From: Trichoderma breve
Lineage: Eukaryota; Ascomycota; Sordariomycetes; Hypocreales; Hypocreaceae
Length of the DNA stretch: 64,000 nt
Assembly (NCBI RefSeq): GCF_028502605.1
Contig: NC_079237.1
Span: 1,550,001 to 1,614,000 of the forward strand
Reading direction: 5' to 3'
Positions 1-11,485 of the stretch are shown one piece after another (positions within the stretch are counted from its first letter, which is position 1; each line of letters opens with the position of its first letter). Both the position numbers and the translations under genes were made by a program. The notes under the pieces are model-generated. The model ran no database searches. It saw only the letters and a program-made list of their open reading frames with translations, and was not told the DNA's origin.

Positions 1-3000
1 CTAACGCCGTCTGAGCTGGGTCTGACCCATTCTCATACTAGTCGTCTGTTTCGTCGTAAGCAGATATTCCCTTGAGCTCGACGATGTACGGAGGGAGAAG
101 ACGAAAAGTCGAAGCAGGTCGAGGTAGATCAAAGAGAGCGGGAGAAAGCTTGCCAACTCATACCCCCCTCCCCCATCACCCTCCACTTCCTTCCCCCTAA
201 GCTCAGGCCATGCTTCGATAATGGATGGCTGGTAGGAAGTACCTGTACGGCGGGAGTGACTTGAGTACAGTGCGAGTAAATTACCGGCACCATATCTTGA
301 CCACGGCCAGGTACTTTTGGTACTTGGGGACATTAGCAATGGTAGCTTTGCGGAAGGATTTTTTTCTGGCGTCCAACGGCTCGCAAAGGAGGCATATCAG
401 TGTTTATGAAAAAAGGGAGAGGAGAGTGGTAAGAGAGATGAGTTTCCAACTGATACCCCGGCAAACAGGTTGGTCGCAAATCCAAGCAGGCGACATGCTT
501 AAGCCTCTTCTGCCAAAGGGGGAAAGAATTGCTCTATCCTGCAGCTGATAGAGCAGATAGTGTAGTTGATCCATGGCCCAAATTAATTGTATACACGGAG
601 ATCCATGTGGAGTACGGATACAGAGCAGAGCAATCGTACACAACAAGAAGGATGCCTTGACTGCAGATACGGCGTGTCGGTAACTCGGCCGTGAAGCGTC
701 CATCCTCAGCAGTGTTGGTGGCGAACATCGTCAACAGGTTTGTTTGCCGCGGCTGTGCATAACCTTTTCATGCAAGATATGTGCAAGACACTTCTCTGGC
801 GAAGCTGTGTCAATGCATGTACGGATTCTTGCACACGCCGTGGCAAGCGTGCATCAGGCAAGATGGGAGGCGCTTTAGTCCCCGACGGAATCTTGCATTC
901 GGTCGGCAGTACCCCACTCTCCTTCTGCAGTGGCACCACATCCTAAAGCCGGCATGTGGCGGATATCAGATCCTCGTCCACCATCTCAGGACCTGCGTGA
1001 AAATAGCCATAGTAGGTGTACTTTAAGGGTAGAATACCAAGTTTCTGTATGGCTGCGAACGGGGAGAGCGAGAACCGCAGTCGAAAGGTATCAAGTCCGC
1101 ATTTCCAAGGCCAGCCTTGCTCTCCGGGAGAGTGTAATGTAAGGGAACTCTCCGGGATCGCAATGGTTGGCAGGGAATACCTTGCAAATTTTCACTTGCG
1201 CTTGCACTTGCGCCTCTCCACATATGCCAGGTCCTCGGTGATCGCAAAACGCCCGCCTGGTTAAGTTATCCTCCGGCTGTGGGGTCGCCGGGCTGGAGGT
1301 ATAGACTATGCTCCGTAGAACGAATGGATGTTGAGGTCGGCGTTGCACCCTTTGATAAGGCGCAGAATCCAGTTGTGCTATTGTATTTGCCTTTTCCCTA
1401 GCGACGCCCTTGGGGGAAGCCAGGGGAAAGTGTCGATTGAGTTTCCTGCGCAACGAACGATGACACGCTTATAATTGTTGCTTGTCCAATTTCTCCGACG
1501 GATAGGATGGCCCGGTGGAAAATGTTGGCTTCTCGTGTTGTCTTGACTGTCCATATATACACATCGAGAGAGGGGTGTAGATGTGTAGCCGAACAGGCGC
1601 CTTAGTCAGATGAATTATATACCACATCGAGGATAACATGTGATGCCGTTGCGGATGAAGCATGGTCGATTGAGGTTATGCCGGGTATCTTGCATCTTTG
1701 AACATTCGTGCACACTTGGCACATGTAGCACAAACTTGTCTCGGTAAGCGTTGCATAGGCATATGCGGGAGCTAATGAGAGACTGTCTTGGATGGCAGCA
1801 AGTTTAGCATTGATGGACTGGCAGTGCGTGAGTGGCAGGTGTGATTAGGGCCAGCTGGTGCCATTGGCCGTAAACTAGATTGTTTCTGAGCGAATTGTCT
1901 CGCCCACGCCATGACGCGACCATAAGCCCAGGTTCAGAACAACCAATGGTTGCCAGTCGAAGGCAGTTTTGCACGCAAATAGCTGTGGGCTAGCTGGAAT
2001 CAAAGCTGCTCGTTGGGGTCGACGTATCAAGGCGTCTTTGGGACAAGTTCAAGCACGATGGCTGCGGCCCTGTGTCGAACCAAGAGTTGCGAAAATGCCT
2101 TGCAGAGGCGCATTCGGACTTGCGGCTCACCCATGGAGGAGCGTTTCCCCCCGGACATGCAGGATCCTGCAAACGTTGCCGTGCGCTTGGACCTATGCAA
2201 GATGGATGCATCGTGGAACTCTGTTCCTGATGCGAATGTGCGTCGTTCCCCATCATGCGTGCGTGCATCTTGCATCTCCAGCCCGGCTATGGGCGCACGT
2301 TGGCGCTATGCCATGCCAGATCGCCTGAATCGACTGCCTGTAGCAAAGCCCACACTGTTTGCAAAAGTTCGCGGAGAAGAAGTGCCTATGCCTGTGCTTG
2401 TCTATGTCTGTAGTCTGTAGTCTGTCTGTTCTGTTCCTGTCCATACTGTATAGACAGACAGTAGAGCATTCGTGTCGGTCCGTAGCTCCGTTTCTATTTT
2501 CGGCAGCGTCAGGTCGAGGCTCTGGCCACCCTGATCGTCTGAATCCTCACGGCACTTTTCGTTTGAGGCTGCAGGAGTGGCGCTGCAGCGGAAGCGAGCC
2601 GAGGATCGATTTGGCTCGATGCAGATTAACAGGTGATGGTGTTTTCTGTTGGGGATGAAGCTGGATTGGCCACCTTTGCTCGGTGAGTGGTCGCAAGCTC
2701 TGTCCAAGTGACTTCCACCTTCTACAGTAGCATGCACCCACGGCTCTACCTTCCTTCCCTCAGATCGCTGCAGAGCGTCGATCCGAAGCGGGGTGTTCCG
2801 CCCAGTACACCCTTATCGATACTGTGCAGCATGTACAAAAGTCTGCAGCAATTTGATGACTAAAATCTGGAGGCGCCCACTGATACAAAATGTCCGGTAC
2901 CTTTACAACTCATATCAACGTGTCAATGCTAAGTAAGCTGTCACGCACGTGTTTATCCGTTAACAGTCAACGTGTCTGGCGTCTTCGTAGCCACAAAACA

Positions 3001-6000
3001 CAAAGATCACGACGCACTGCCATCGCCAGGCCCAACAAAACATTCAGTGAAAAATAAAAACTCAACTCGCTGCAGCCTTTGGCCAATCTCCCCAGCGTTG
3101 CCGAGCAGCTTCCCAAGTGCAGCTAAACTCACGCCAATACTGTACTTGGACCGACGCAAACTCCACCTTGGCAAACAGCTAAACAAGTACCTGCAGAGGC
3201 TGTGCGCCCTAGCAAGCCGAGCCGGACGGTATGGTAGCCTCTTCACCCACAAGGCTAATGCCCACAGCAAAGTTTTGGCCTTTTCCATGCTAATCCGGTT
3301 CTCTTTGACAAAAGCCCATGTGATGTCACTCGACAGCAGGTTTCCACGTATAGACTACCTTGTCGATATGGGCTGATAGCGCATGTGCTAATCGTAGCAA
3401 CCGCATAGTACAAAGTCTACCCTCTGATGACAGTGGAATACGAAGACCGGATTCAAGCTAACATTTCAAGTGTGCTAACCGGGCAGCTTTTTAGTGGGTA
3501 GTTGAACATCAAACTTTCAGGAACAGGCCGAGGAACAATGCGGAAAGGCTACCAGAAGTTGGGTATCGCGCACGTGTTTGTGCTTTAAGAACTTTGATTA
3601 TGACAAAGCCACTTGGCTTAGTGCTGCAACAGAGTTCCGCGGAAGCTGCTTGGTATGCCGCAGTGCAAATCAACAGTTTACATTATTCAAAGTTGGTGTT
3701 GATGTGATCTGCCCACCAGTGGCAGCATTGTGCTGATCAGCGGAGAATGGCTTCCAGATTGGTGTGGGCGCCACCGCTGAGCTGTTTACTGCGGCCTTGT
3801 GCTTCTTCTTCACAAAAAAACACAACAACTCGGCGACGGCGCAGTCTTCCGAGTTGGCCCGCGGCCGGCTATATGGATAAACTTGAGCTCAACTCCCCGG
3901 CCTCACGCACAAGTGTCCATTTTGCTTTCACAGCTGAACTGCTAGCTGTTTGAATGGTGCTGGTCAAGTAAGCCCGTGACGTCGAATCATCTAGATGCCA
4001 ACAATGTGCTGACCCTGAGTCGAGTGCTTGCTCGGCGCTGAGTTGAGGACCAGAGTACAGAGGCAGAGGTAAGCCGGACCACTCGTATCGAGACGAAAAT
4101 GGCCTTGTCTCGGCCACGCCTGAGCAGCTCGGCGGATCGGTTCGAAGGACGGTGTACATACGCAAAATGGGTTTGCTGACGGTGGCCCAGCCACTGGCAT
4201 TGCCGTTCCGTTGGCAAAAGCAGCCGAAGCGCTCGAAAATGCTTCGTCGGCCGACGGCTAAGCCGCTCCCAGACTAGCACAGGCAGGCCACAACAAGAGC
4301 CAATGGCCTGAAGTCGATGCTCATCCCGAGCTGGTGTCGGTATCTCACACGCTCGAGGCCAGCTGTCGCGCCCTGGACCCTTGATGCCGACAGATCAGGA
4401 CGGAGCACTGCTGATGTTCGCGCCTGTAAATCCGCAATCCCAAAAGAGAGGATAGGATGCACTGATCATTTTGCTTGCCACAATGCCCACTAGGATTTCC
4501 TTCCCCTCCCTGGTGCCAAGGCAGGGACGGGAAGCTCATGGATATTAACCCCCCTCCTCTAAACTTCCCAAGAGAGAAGCGCTTGTGTCTCCCCGAAAGG
4601 CTGTCGAGTCTTAGCCTGCGCTCTCGCTAAGTCATCGCAGGGTGGCTAGCACCATTCATCGCCCGGCCCCCCCAACCCAGAATCGTCTTATCTAGGCAAG
4701 ATCTCTGATGCGATTGTCTAATCGTATCAACCCTAGTCCCATGTACGAGTACATGGTACGGTAGCACCAGGCTCTGCATCCGCAGCAGAGTGAGGTCCGC
4801 TCTCAGACCGACAGTGCTCGTGCTTGTACATACGGGGCTCACGCCTGGACACGCACATGGTATCCGTCGTAAGAAGGGTCCGTGGATGTCAGGCCATGCC
4901 CAATGCCCAACAAAGGGACAGACAGAGACAGATGGCTAGATGGAGGGAAGACGAGAAAGCGGTGGACGAGAGTCAAAAGGGAACGACAAGAGCTCTGGAA
5001 GAGCCAAGCAAGCGCCGTCAGCACTCTGGGATTTGTGGCCGGAAGCCCCGTCTGCCCGTTGTCCGTCCGTCCCCTGTCGACAAGTCCAGGTGGGCCGTAA
5101 CTCTTGCTAACGACCATCGACCATCACCACTTCACCTTGGCTCCATCGAATCCTGGTGCAACGCTGATCCACCCACGCCGCGCTGGCACACCCCTCTGAC
5201 CCTTGTTCGCGGCCAGGCCCTGCGTTGGACGCCCAGCTCCACCCCAAATCGCAAGTCTGTACTCGTACGTGCTTGGTCTCGCAACAAGTACCGTCCGCGC
5301 GCCATGGGCCTTTTTTTTTTGCTGCGGAACTCCTTCGCACCATTCGGGAGACAGCTTGTTCTGCAAGCCTGCAAGCAGTGCGCGCCCAACTGTGGAGCCG
5401 GCGCCGTGGCGGAAGAGACCTGCAGATGCTGGCAGGAAGAAGGTTCGTCGATTGCTGCAGCGTTTAGGCCTCTACGGGCGAAGGATGGCAGGATATCGCC
5501 CCTAGCCAGCAGAAGCTGACCTGAGGGCGGCGAGAGGGCGAAAGAGGGACAAACAGCCCAGAGAGAGAGGTTGGGGAAGAGAGGAGAGGGGCTCCCCAGC
5601 TGAGGGTGCTAGAGAAGGACAGCGGACAGACCGGGCGCTGCGCTAGAAGCAACTGGCGCCCGTATGAGGTACCTACTGCTTGTATGGCACGGGCGTGGGA
5701 GCACAAGTACCTACCAGAGCCGTTCAATGGTAGAGGCAGCGCCAGTGCGTTGTCCCTCAGCGCGATAACGGCCCCGACGCAAGCTACAGCGGGCAGCTCC
5801 AGCGCCGAGTGCCCTGGCGAGGCCCGGGGTCCAAGTGAAGCGGGCAGTACGAAGCACTGTGCCGTGGAGCAGCCCGGCGGCTGGAGATATGTCGGGACTG
5901 TACTCGTACCTGCGCGCGCCAATCGCACCTAGCAACGGCCGCTGTGATGGGCCTCTGCGCCATGTACCAGTACCGGGATGCCTTGCTCTGCTTGCACAGT

Positions 6001-6569
6001 CACGGTGATATTCCATGTCCATCAAATGTTGCCAGCAGCGCGAGAGAGCCCACACCAGGCCGAGTCGCCAATCCACAGTTTGGCCTAACCGCGAAGGGCT
6101 GCTTGGCTTGTCTTCTTGTCCAGACCCCCCCCTGCTATACCCTACCGCTGCTGGCTCGTACGCGCCCAAGGGGGCCGGGACAGGACATGGCCTGGATGTA
6201 CCGGCTGGCTGAGCGGTACCTCGTACGCACCGGCGACTGTGCCCAGCACTGTCCAAGTACAAGTCGCCGCTGCTCAGTGAAAAGTACCCTACCGTCCCCC
6301 TCCACTGTAACCAACTGGCAGCGCTCAGTTCCCCACCCCGAGCTTGTGCTTGTCCACTCTGAACCTTGACTCTACCGCTATTCCCTGGCCCGTCCCAGGC
6401 CCCGTTGGTCTGCTCCCCTCAACCGCCAAAAACAAAACCGTCCCCAGCCTGGCCTGGCGACAGTCTTTTTGCTTCTCTTCCTCTTGTCTTCACGACTCCA
6501 CCGACCTCCTCATTTTTTCCTTCTCTTCCCTTGTGGTTCAGTTTCCGAGACTGAAAGGCCAGGACCAAG
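1..6569. other. Gene-free upstream block
   Basis: No convincing gene is seen. The open frames here are short, overlap on both strands and have unbiased composition. The longest, about 231 codons at 4824-5519, has no domain-like pattern and competes with equally open antisense frames. The stretch lies upstream of the developmental regulator StuA, and long regulatory regions are common for such genes. From about 5640 to 6290 it is enriched in GTAC-containing motifs (GGTACCTAC, AAGTACCTACC, TCGTACC). Non-coding RNA cannot be excluded by eye. Confidence 0.6.
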
Positions 6570-6887
6570 GTAAGTCGAGCATTGAGTCTTTGTCTTTTGT
6601 GCCTTGTCCGTTGGCGCCGTCTTATTCCCCACTGCAGTCAGCCGACTGAGAAGAGAGAGAGAAGGTCAAGGGAAAAAAAAGAAAAAAAGAAAAAAGAGAA
6701 AAAAAGAGAGAGACATTGCCAACCACGGCTTTCAGTCTCTACATCTTCTCTCTCGTCCGCATAACCCTCCTCTCCTGTCTTCCTCGTTCTCCTTCTCTTT
6801 TCTTTCTTTTTTCTTCTTGCGCATCCCCCCCCGCCTCTTTTTCTCTCTTATCCGGCATTCAACGCAGCTAATCGGTCTGCATTGCAG
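6570..6887 (+). promoter_or_regulatory. Probable leader intron of stuA
   Basis: A near-consensus donor (AAGG then GTAAGT) sits at 6570. A purine-only run follows at about 6672-6712, then a long pyrimidine-rich run at about 6735-6850, and CAG acceptors end at 6867 and 6887. This is what a 5'-leader intron looks like. Introns and long leaders are known for stuA of Aspergillus nidulans, so an intron of about 300 bases is inferred here. An earlier acceptor at 6637 is possible. RNA reads are needed to choose the acceptor. Confidence 0.5.
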
Positions 6888-7156
6888 TAGTGGGTGACCT
6901 GACCAGGAAGCGAACAAACGTCTGCAGTTTGTTTGCACACAGCTGTGGCCCGTCCCAGAGCTTCCTCCACCCTCCAAACCGACCTTGTCCTTTCAATCGC
7001 AGCTCCCATTCCTCTCACTTTCGACTCAAAGTCATCCTTGCCCGGACTTGGTTGCAGCGTCTGTTGCACCGCCCGTCATCACCGACTTTGCCTGATATTA
7101 CCTCAGAACCAGCACTCGCTGCAAGCACCTGCAACGATTTGGAGACACCAGTTCGG

Positions 7157-7209
7157 ATGTTACGATTGAGACGAAACGATTGAATTTTTTGATGCCTTGT
7201 TACGACTAA
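7157..7209 (+). promoter_or_regulatory. Two short upstream ORFs in the stuA leader
   Basis: ATG at 7157 opens an 8-codon reading frame ending with TGA at 7181-7183. ATG at 7192 opens a 5-codon frame ending with TAA at 7207-7209. Both lie ahead of the stuA start within the likely mRNA leader. Translational control of stuA by small upstream ORFs is established in Aspergillus nidulans. The same role here is an inference from position and layout. Confidence 0.5.
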
Positions 7210-7841
7210 AGACGCTTCTTTTACGAGTATCTCTTACTGTTACGGAAAAGAACAAAAAAGTTTTCGCCTCGTCTTTCTCACCGTTTGCTGTCAAGCGTTT
7301 CGATCACCGCTAGATTCTCCCGAGCCCCGTTTGGACCTTTGGAAAAACCATCCATCTCTCCCAATTGTCTTGTCATTCTTGATTGGCTTTGGACTCTTTC
7401 ATTGCGAGCGTTCTTTGTTGAGTGGCTAGCGTCGATTTCCATCGCATTTTTTTTTCTTCCTGTCTTGACGAGACTCGATCCTCGTCTGCTCCATCCTCCT
7501 GCTCTTACAAGACCAACACCGGAAAGCTGGATTTGCCACACAGTCAAGTGCACACCCGAGGGCACTCAGACCTCCCGTACTTGGGCTTTCACGCCGCTTC
7601 CCGCTCATCGTTTATGAGCAGCGATAGAGTGCCGTCTCTCCCGCCGCTGCCGTACCAGGCAGATTCTTCAAACACCTCTTCGCCCCGAGTTGGGTCCATT
7701 GCATCGTCAATTAGCTCTCATACTGGGTCTCTGTCGTCGTATACCTCTGTTTCATCGTCAAACGGCCCCAAGACCCCGTCTCCCACGCTGCCTGCCCAAG
7801 CCATCACGGGGCCGGCCACTACCATCGTCAGTTACGACGCG

Positions 7842-9854
7842 ATGAACCAGAGTGCCGACATGTACTACGCCACACAGCACATGTCAGCTGGGCAGCCGCC
7901 CCCTCCTCAGACCGTTACTTCTGGCGGTCTGGCGCACTACTCGCAGCATCAATCTCAGCTGCTCCCCCCTGGGCCTTCGCCGTACTCCAATCCGGCTCCT
8001 TACAGCCAGTATGGCTACGCCAATGGCCTGACGTCCCCTCCAGCTCCTCCCCCTTCAGTATCAAATCCCATGGGCAACCCTTCAACTGTGCTGCCTTCCA
8101 TCCCCGGGGTTGCAGGCCAGGCCCAATATGTCGGTTTCGACACTACGGGCCAGCAGCCTCCCCCAGGCATGAAGCCTCGCGTTACTGCCACGTTGTGGGA
8201 GGACGAGGGCAGCCTTTGTTTCCAGGTCGAGGCCCGTGGTATCTGTGTGGCTAGGCGAGAAGGTATAGTAAACCCAGCTTTGCAAGCTCTTCGTTTGAGC
8301 GGTTTTCACTAACTTGGTCTGATGCAGACAACCACATGATTAATGGAACAAAATTGCTCAATGTTGCGGGAATGACCCGAGGCCGCCGAGATGGCATCCT
8401 GAAGAGCGAAAAGGTTCGCCACGTTGTCAAGATTGGCCCTATGCATCTCAAGGGTGTCTGGTACGTTGAGCCCCTCTCCTTTCAGACAAAAGCCGTGCAA
8501 ACACTAACTTGAAATTTCTTTCATCAGGATCCCCTATGAGCGCGCATTGGATTTTGCAAACAAGGAAAAGATTACAGAAATGCTGTATCCGCTCTTTGTG
8601 CACAACATTGGCGCCCTCCTCTACCACCCCAGCGCTAATCCAGGAAGGACGAGCCAAGTCATGACCGCTGCTGACCGACAAAGACGTGAGAGCGTCCCGA
8701 TGCGAAACCCGCCCCCCCCTGGCCTTCCATCCATCGGAGGACACCACTCTTTGGCTCTGCCCGGTCCTCAGCAATCGCTTCCCTCACAATCTGGCACCAG
8801 CCGGCCTCCGCTTGACCGGGCCTTGACCTTCCCCACGCCGCCCACGAGCGCTTCCAGCGTCATGGGAAGCATGGCAACCTCAGAAGGCTTTAACTGGCCG
8901 AATCAAGGCATGAACGGATCTCAGGGCGGCAGCTCCATGTCGATGGATGGTGGCATCAGCAGCGCACGCTCGATGCCCAACACTCCGGCTGCAACCCCTC
9001 CTGGATCCATTCAGAGCATGCAGCCGTATCCCCCTGCTGCTCAAGGCTATGACAGCCAGCGCCAGATGTACAATGCGCCCCCTACTCAGCAGTCCCCCTA
9101 CCAGAACTCGGCGAACCCTCCCCCGGATCGCCTGTACAGCCAAGCCGCTTCTTATTCGAAGAGCGAGATGGGACCTCCTGCTAGCCGAGCACCTGCGCCC
9201 CTCCCGTCTAATGATCAATCTCAAGACAAGGGCCCTAATGGCATTGTCTCTGAGCAGCAGAATCAGAGCCATCCCGAAGAGGAGGGTGAGCATGAGGCTG
9301 AGTACACTCACGACAGTGCTTCCTATGATCACGGTCGTGCTCCGTACAACTACAACACTGCCGCAGGCGTGGCCTCTATGAACAATGAGGCAAACATGCC
9401 ATCCGATATGGCCAACTCTCAAAGTCACCCCCCTGCTTCAGGGCGAGCGACACCCAGGACTGCGGCGCCCCCTCAGCCCTACTACCAGCATCACAATGGC
9501 TACAACTCCCCGCAGCGTGTTCAGCAGTCAACCAGCAACTTGTACAATGTGATGACGAACGACCGGGCGCCAACAAACGGCGCTCCTGGCAATGATGTAT
9601 ATGCACCACCCGCCGACATGTCTAGCTCCATGTCGAACGGCTACGCCCCCCAGCCCCCGGTGATGAATGGCTCCGGTGCGGGCATGAAGAGGGGACGGGA
9701 TGACGACGATGACATTGGTAGGCCCCAAGGCGATGACATGGGAAACCTGGACCTTAAGCGACGAAAGACTATGCTGGAGACAACAGTATCCGCACCTACG
9801 TACGACGCCATGAGCCGACCTGCTTCGGCTATCGCTGCTCCCCGCCGGCGGTAA
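7842..9854 (+). CDS. stuA: APSES transcription factor StuA
   Basis: Exons are 7842-8262, 8328-8460 and 8528-9854; the introns of 65 and 67 bp have CACTAAC branch sites. The product is 626 aa. It is a nuclear bHLH-like APSES DNA-binding regulator of conidiation and development. The APSES domain spans about residues 111-217 and carries the signature runs [31 protein letters not shown] and [20 protein letters not shown]. The N-terminus (MNQSADMYY) fits StuA/ASM-1 starts. The C-terminal half is Gln/Pro/Ser-rich and ends with a bipartite basic signal (KRGRDDDDD and LKRRKT). The frame stays open upstream, and an in-frame ATG at 7614 would add 76 Ser/Pro-rich residues, so a longer isoform is possible. 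Confidence 0.95.
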
Positions 9855-11485
9855 GAAACAAAACACATACACAACATACGTAATCAAACCTTTTCCGCCT
9901 TGACGAGTTTCATGTTCCACTGAGTTCCATGTTCTCGAGGTATTGCAGCATCTTCAGGTCAACCACGGTGGGGGGTAGCGGCGGCGTCATGAAATAATTT
10001 TTATTTGCAGCGATTTGTGGCACCATTTTTTTTCATTTTCTGCTTCTTCTCAGTTTTTTCTCCAACGGTGTAACGACATTCCTTGCCGTGTATTGGATTT
10101 TTTTGTTTCTTTGTACCCGCAGACGACTTCATGGGCTTTCGCACCATGCCAAAGACGCGATGATGAATTCACGACTAGCCATCGATTCTATGTTACTTAC
10201 GATGCCCTGTCACGGATGTACATGGCTGATGAGTGACGGCTTTTTCTGCATGGAGGAATTTAATTGCACAAAAAAAGGCGGCACATGGTTGACGCTTTAC
10301 TCGTTCTCTCTCAATATCCTTCCCGTGGGCTCTTTGAAGAGGCGGAGTGCTACGGGCGGTGAAGATTAGAGGATTCCTGTAATGATCTCAGGCGAGATGT
10401 GGTCGGTTACGGTTGAGAGAGGCTTTTTCTCCCGTGATATTTGGCCTTTTTTGCTATTATGTCCCTCTGCTCTTTTTTTTTGCTTCTGCTTACCATTTCT
10501 TTTTCTTTTTTGCCTTTTTGGTCTATTTGGATCGCTTTTTCTTTGCTTCTTCTCTTGCTGCTTGTTAGCTTTTGAGGACTGTTTCTTCGCGAAAGACGTG
10601 CGGGTTTTGCTTTTGGAAATGAGAGAAGACGTCGGGGCAAGTCCTGATAATGACCTTATGACCTACCCTTGCTTTTCTCTTCTCTGGTTCTTAGCCATAA
10701 AAAGCACTACAGACGGTGCATTGGATGGGTTGCGTTATTAGGTAACGAATTATGAAAACGACAATAAAAGCTATTGAGTATACGTTGAAATTAAAAAAAT
10801 AGAGTCTTGTGTTTTAGTTTTGTTTAAGTTTTACTTTCCGAGTCCATGATGAATACCACTGGCCCAGAGCTATTTACCTGTTGAAACTCCTTTGTTCCAT
10901 TAAATGCCAGTCAAAAGTGTTGAGGCTTCGTCCATCTTCCATCCAATGCCAGTTGATGGACATTGGAGTTCAACCTTTTTGGTGAATGGCGGATGCGACA
11001 GGCCAGGAACAGCCCGGCCACAGCGAGGCTAGCGCTCCTTTGTTCGTAATTGGCAGCATTCCAGGGACCTAGCCAGTGCCCCTTTCCAGGGTCTCCAGGG
11101 CCCTCTGCGGGCATGTTTGGCAACTGTGAAACTCTCGTAATGTCCCCTCACGTGAAAATCAGCGCAGAGCTAGCCCCGTTATGGCTTAACGCGCAAAAGT
11201 TACCGGGTCAACAATGCAGCGCATAAACAACAGGAAGCCCTCAATTCACTTTTATTAATAGCAGGCAGGGCCCTGGTCTGGACAAACTACTAAGAACTAG
11301 GAGTGCCTACTAAGAAGGCGGTGCGAAAGTTGGCCAAGTGACACCAAAGCTTCCATCTCCATAAACCGAAGCGCAACGCAAACGCGCACACAAACCGCCA
11401 GCAAAAAATCGAGAAAAAATCCAAAATCAGGGGCGCAAATCAGGGAGGACAAGTTGCGCAACAGCCAACACGCCGCATTCGCATC
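9855..11485. other. Intergenic region: stuA 3' UTR and next promoter
   Basis: The sequence has T-rich tracts at about 10025-10045 and 10440-10560, AATAAA-like signals near 10761, and no conserved reading frame. The segment from about 11100 is probably the promoter and leader of the coiled-coil gene that starts at 11486. Confidence 0.6.

Noticed and set aside
4824..5519. 231-codon plus-strand frame upstream of stuA
   Set aside because: No domain pattern, composition like surrounding DNA, and equally long frames open on the opposite strand.
5711..6262. 183-codon minus-strand frame
   Set aside because: It lies in the stuA upstream region, with no recognisable motif, a biased GC-rich frame, and overlap with several competing frames.
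10382..10741. 119-codon plus-strand frame with a hydrophobic middle
   Set aside because: The hydrophobic run comes from T-rich 3' UTR sequence (TTT/CTT codons), and there is no start context or homology pattern.
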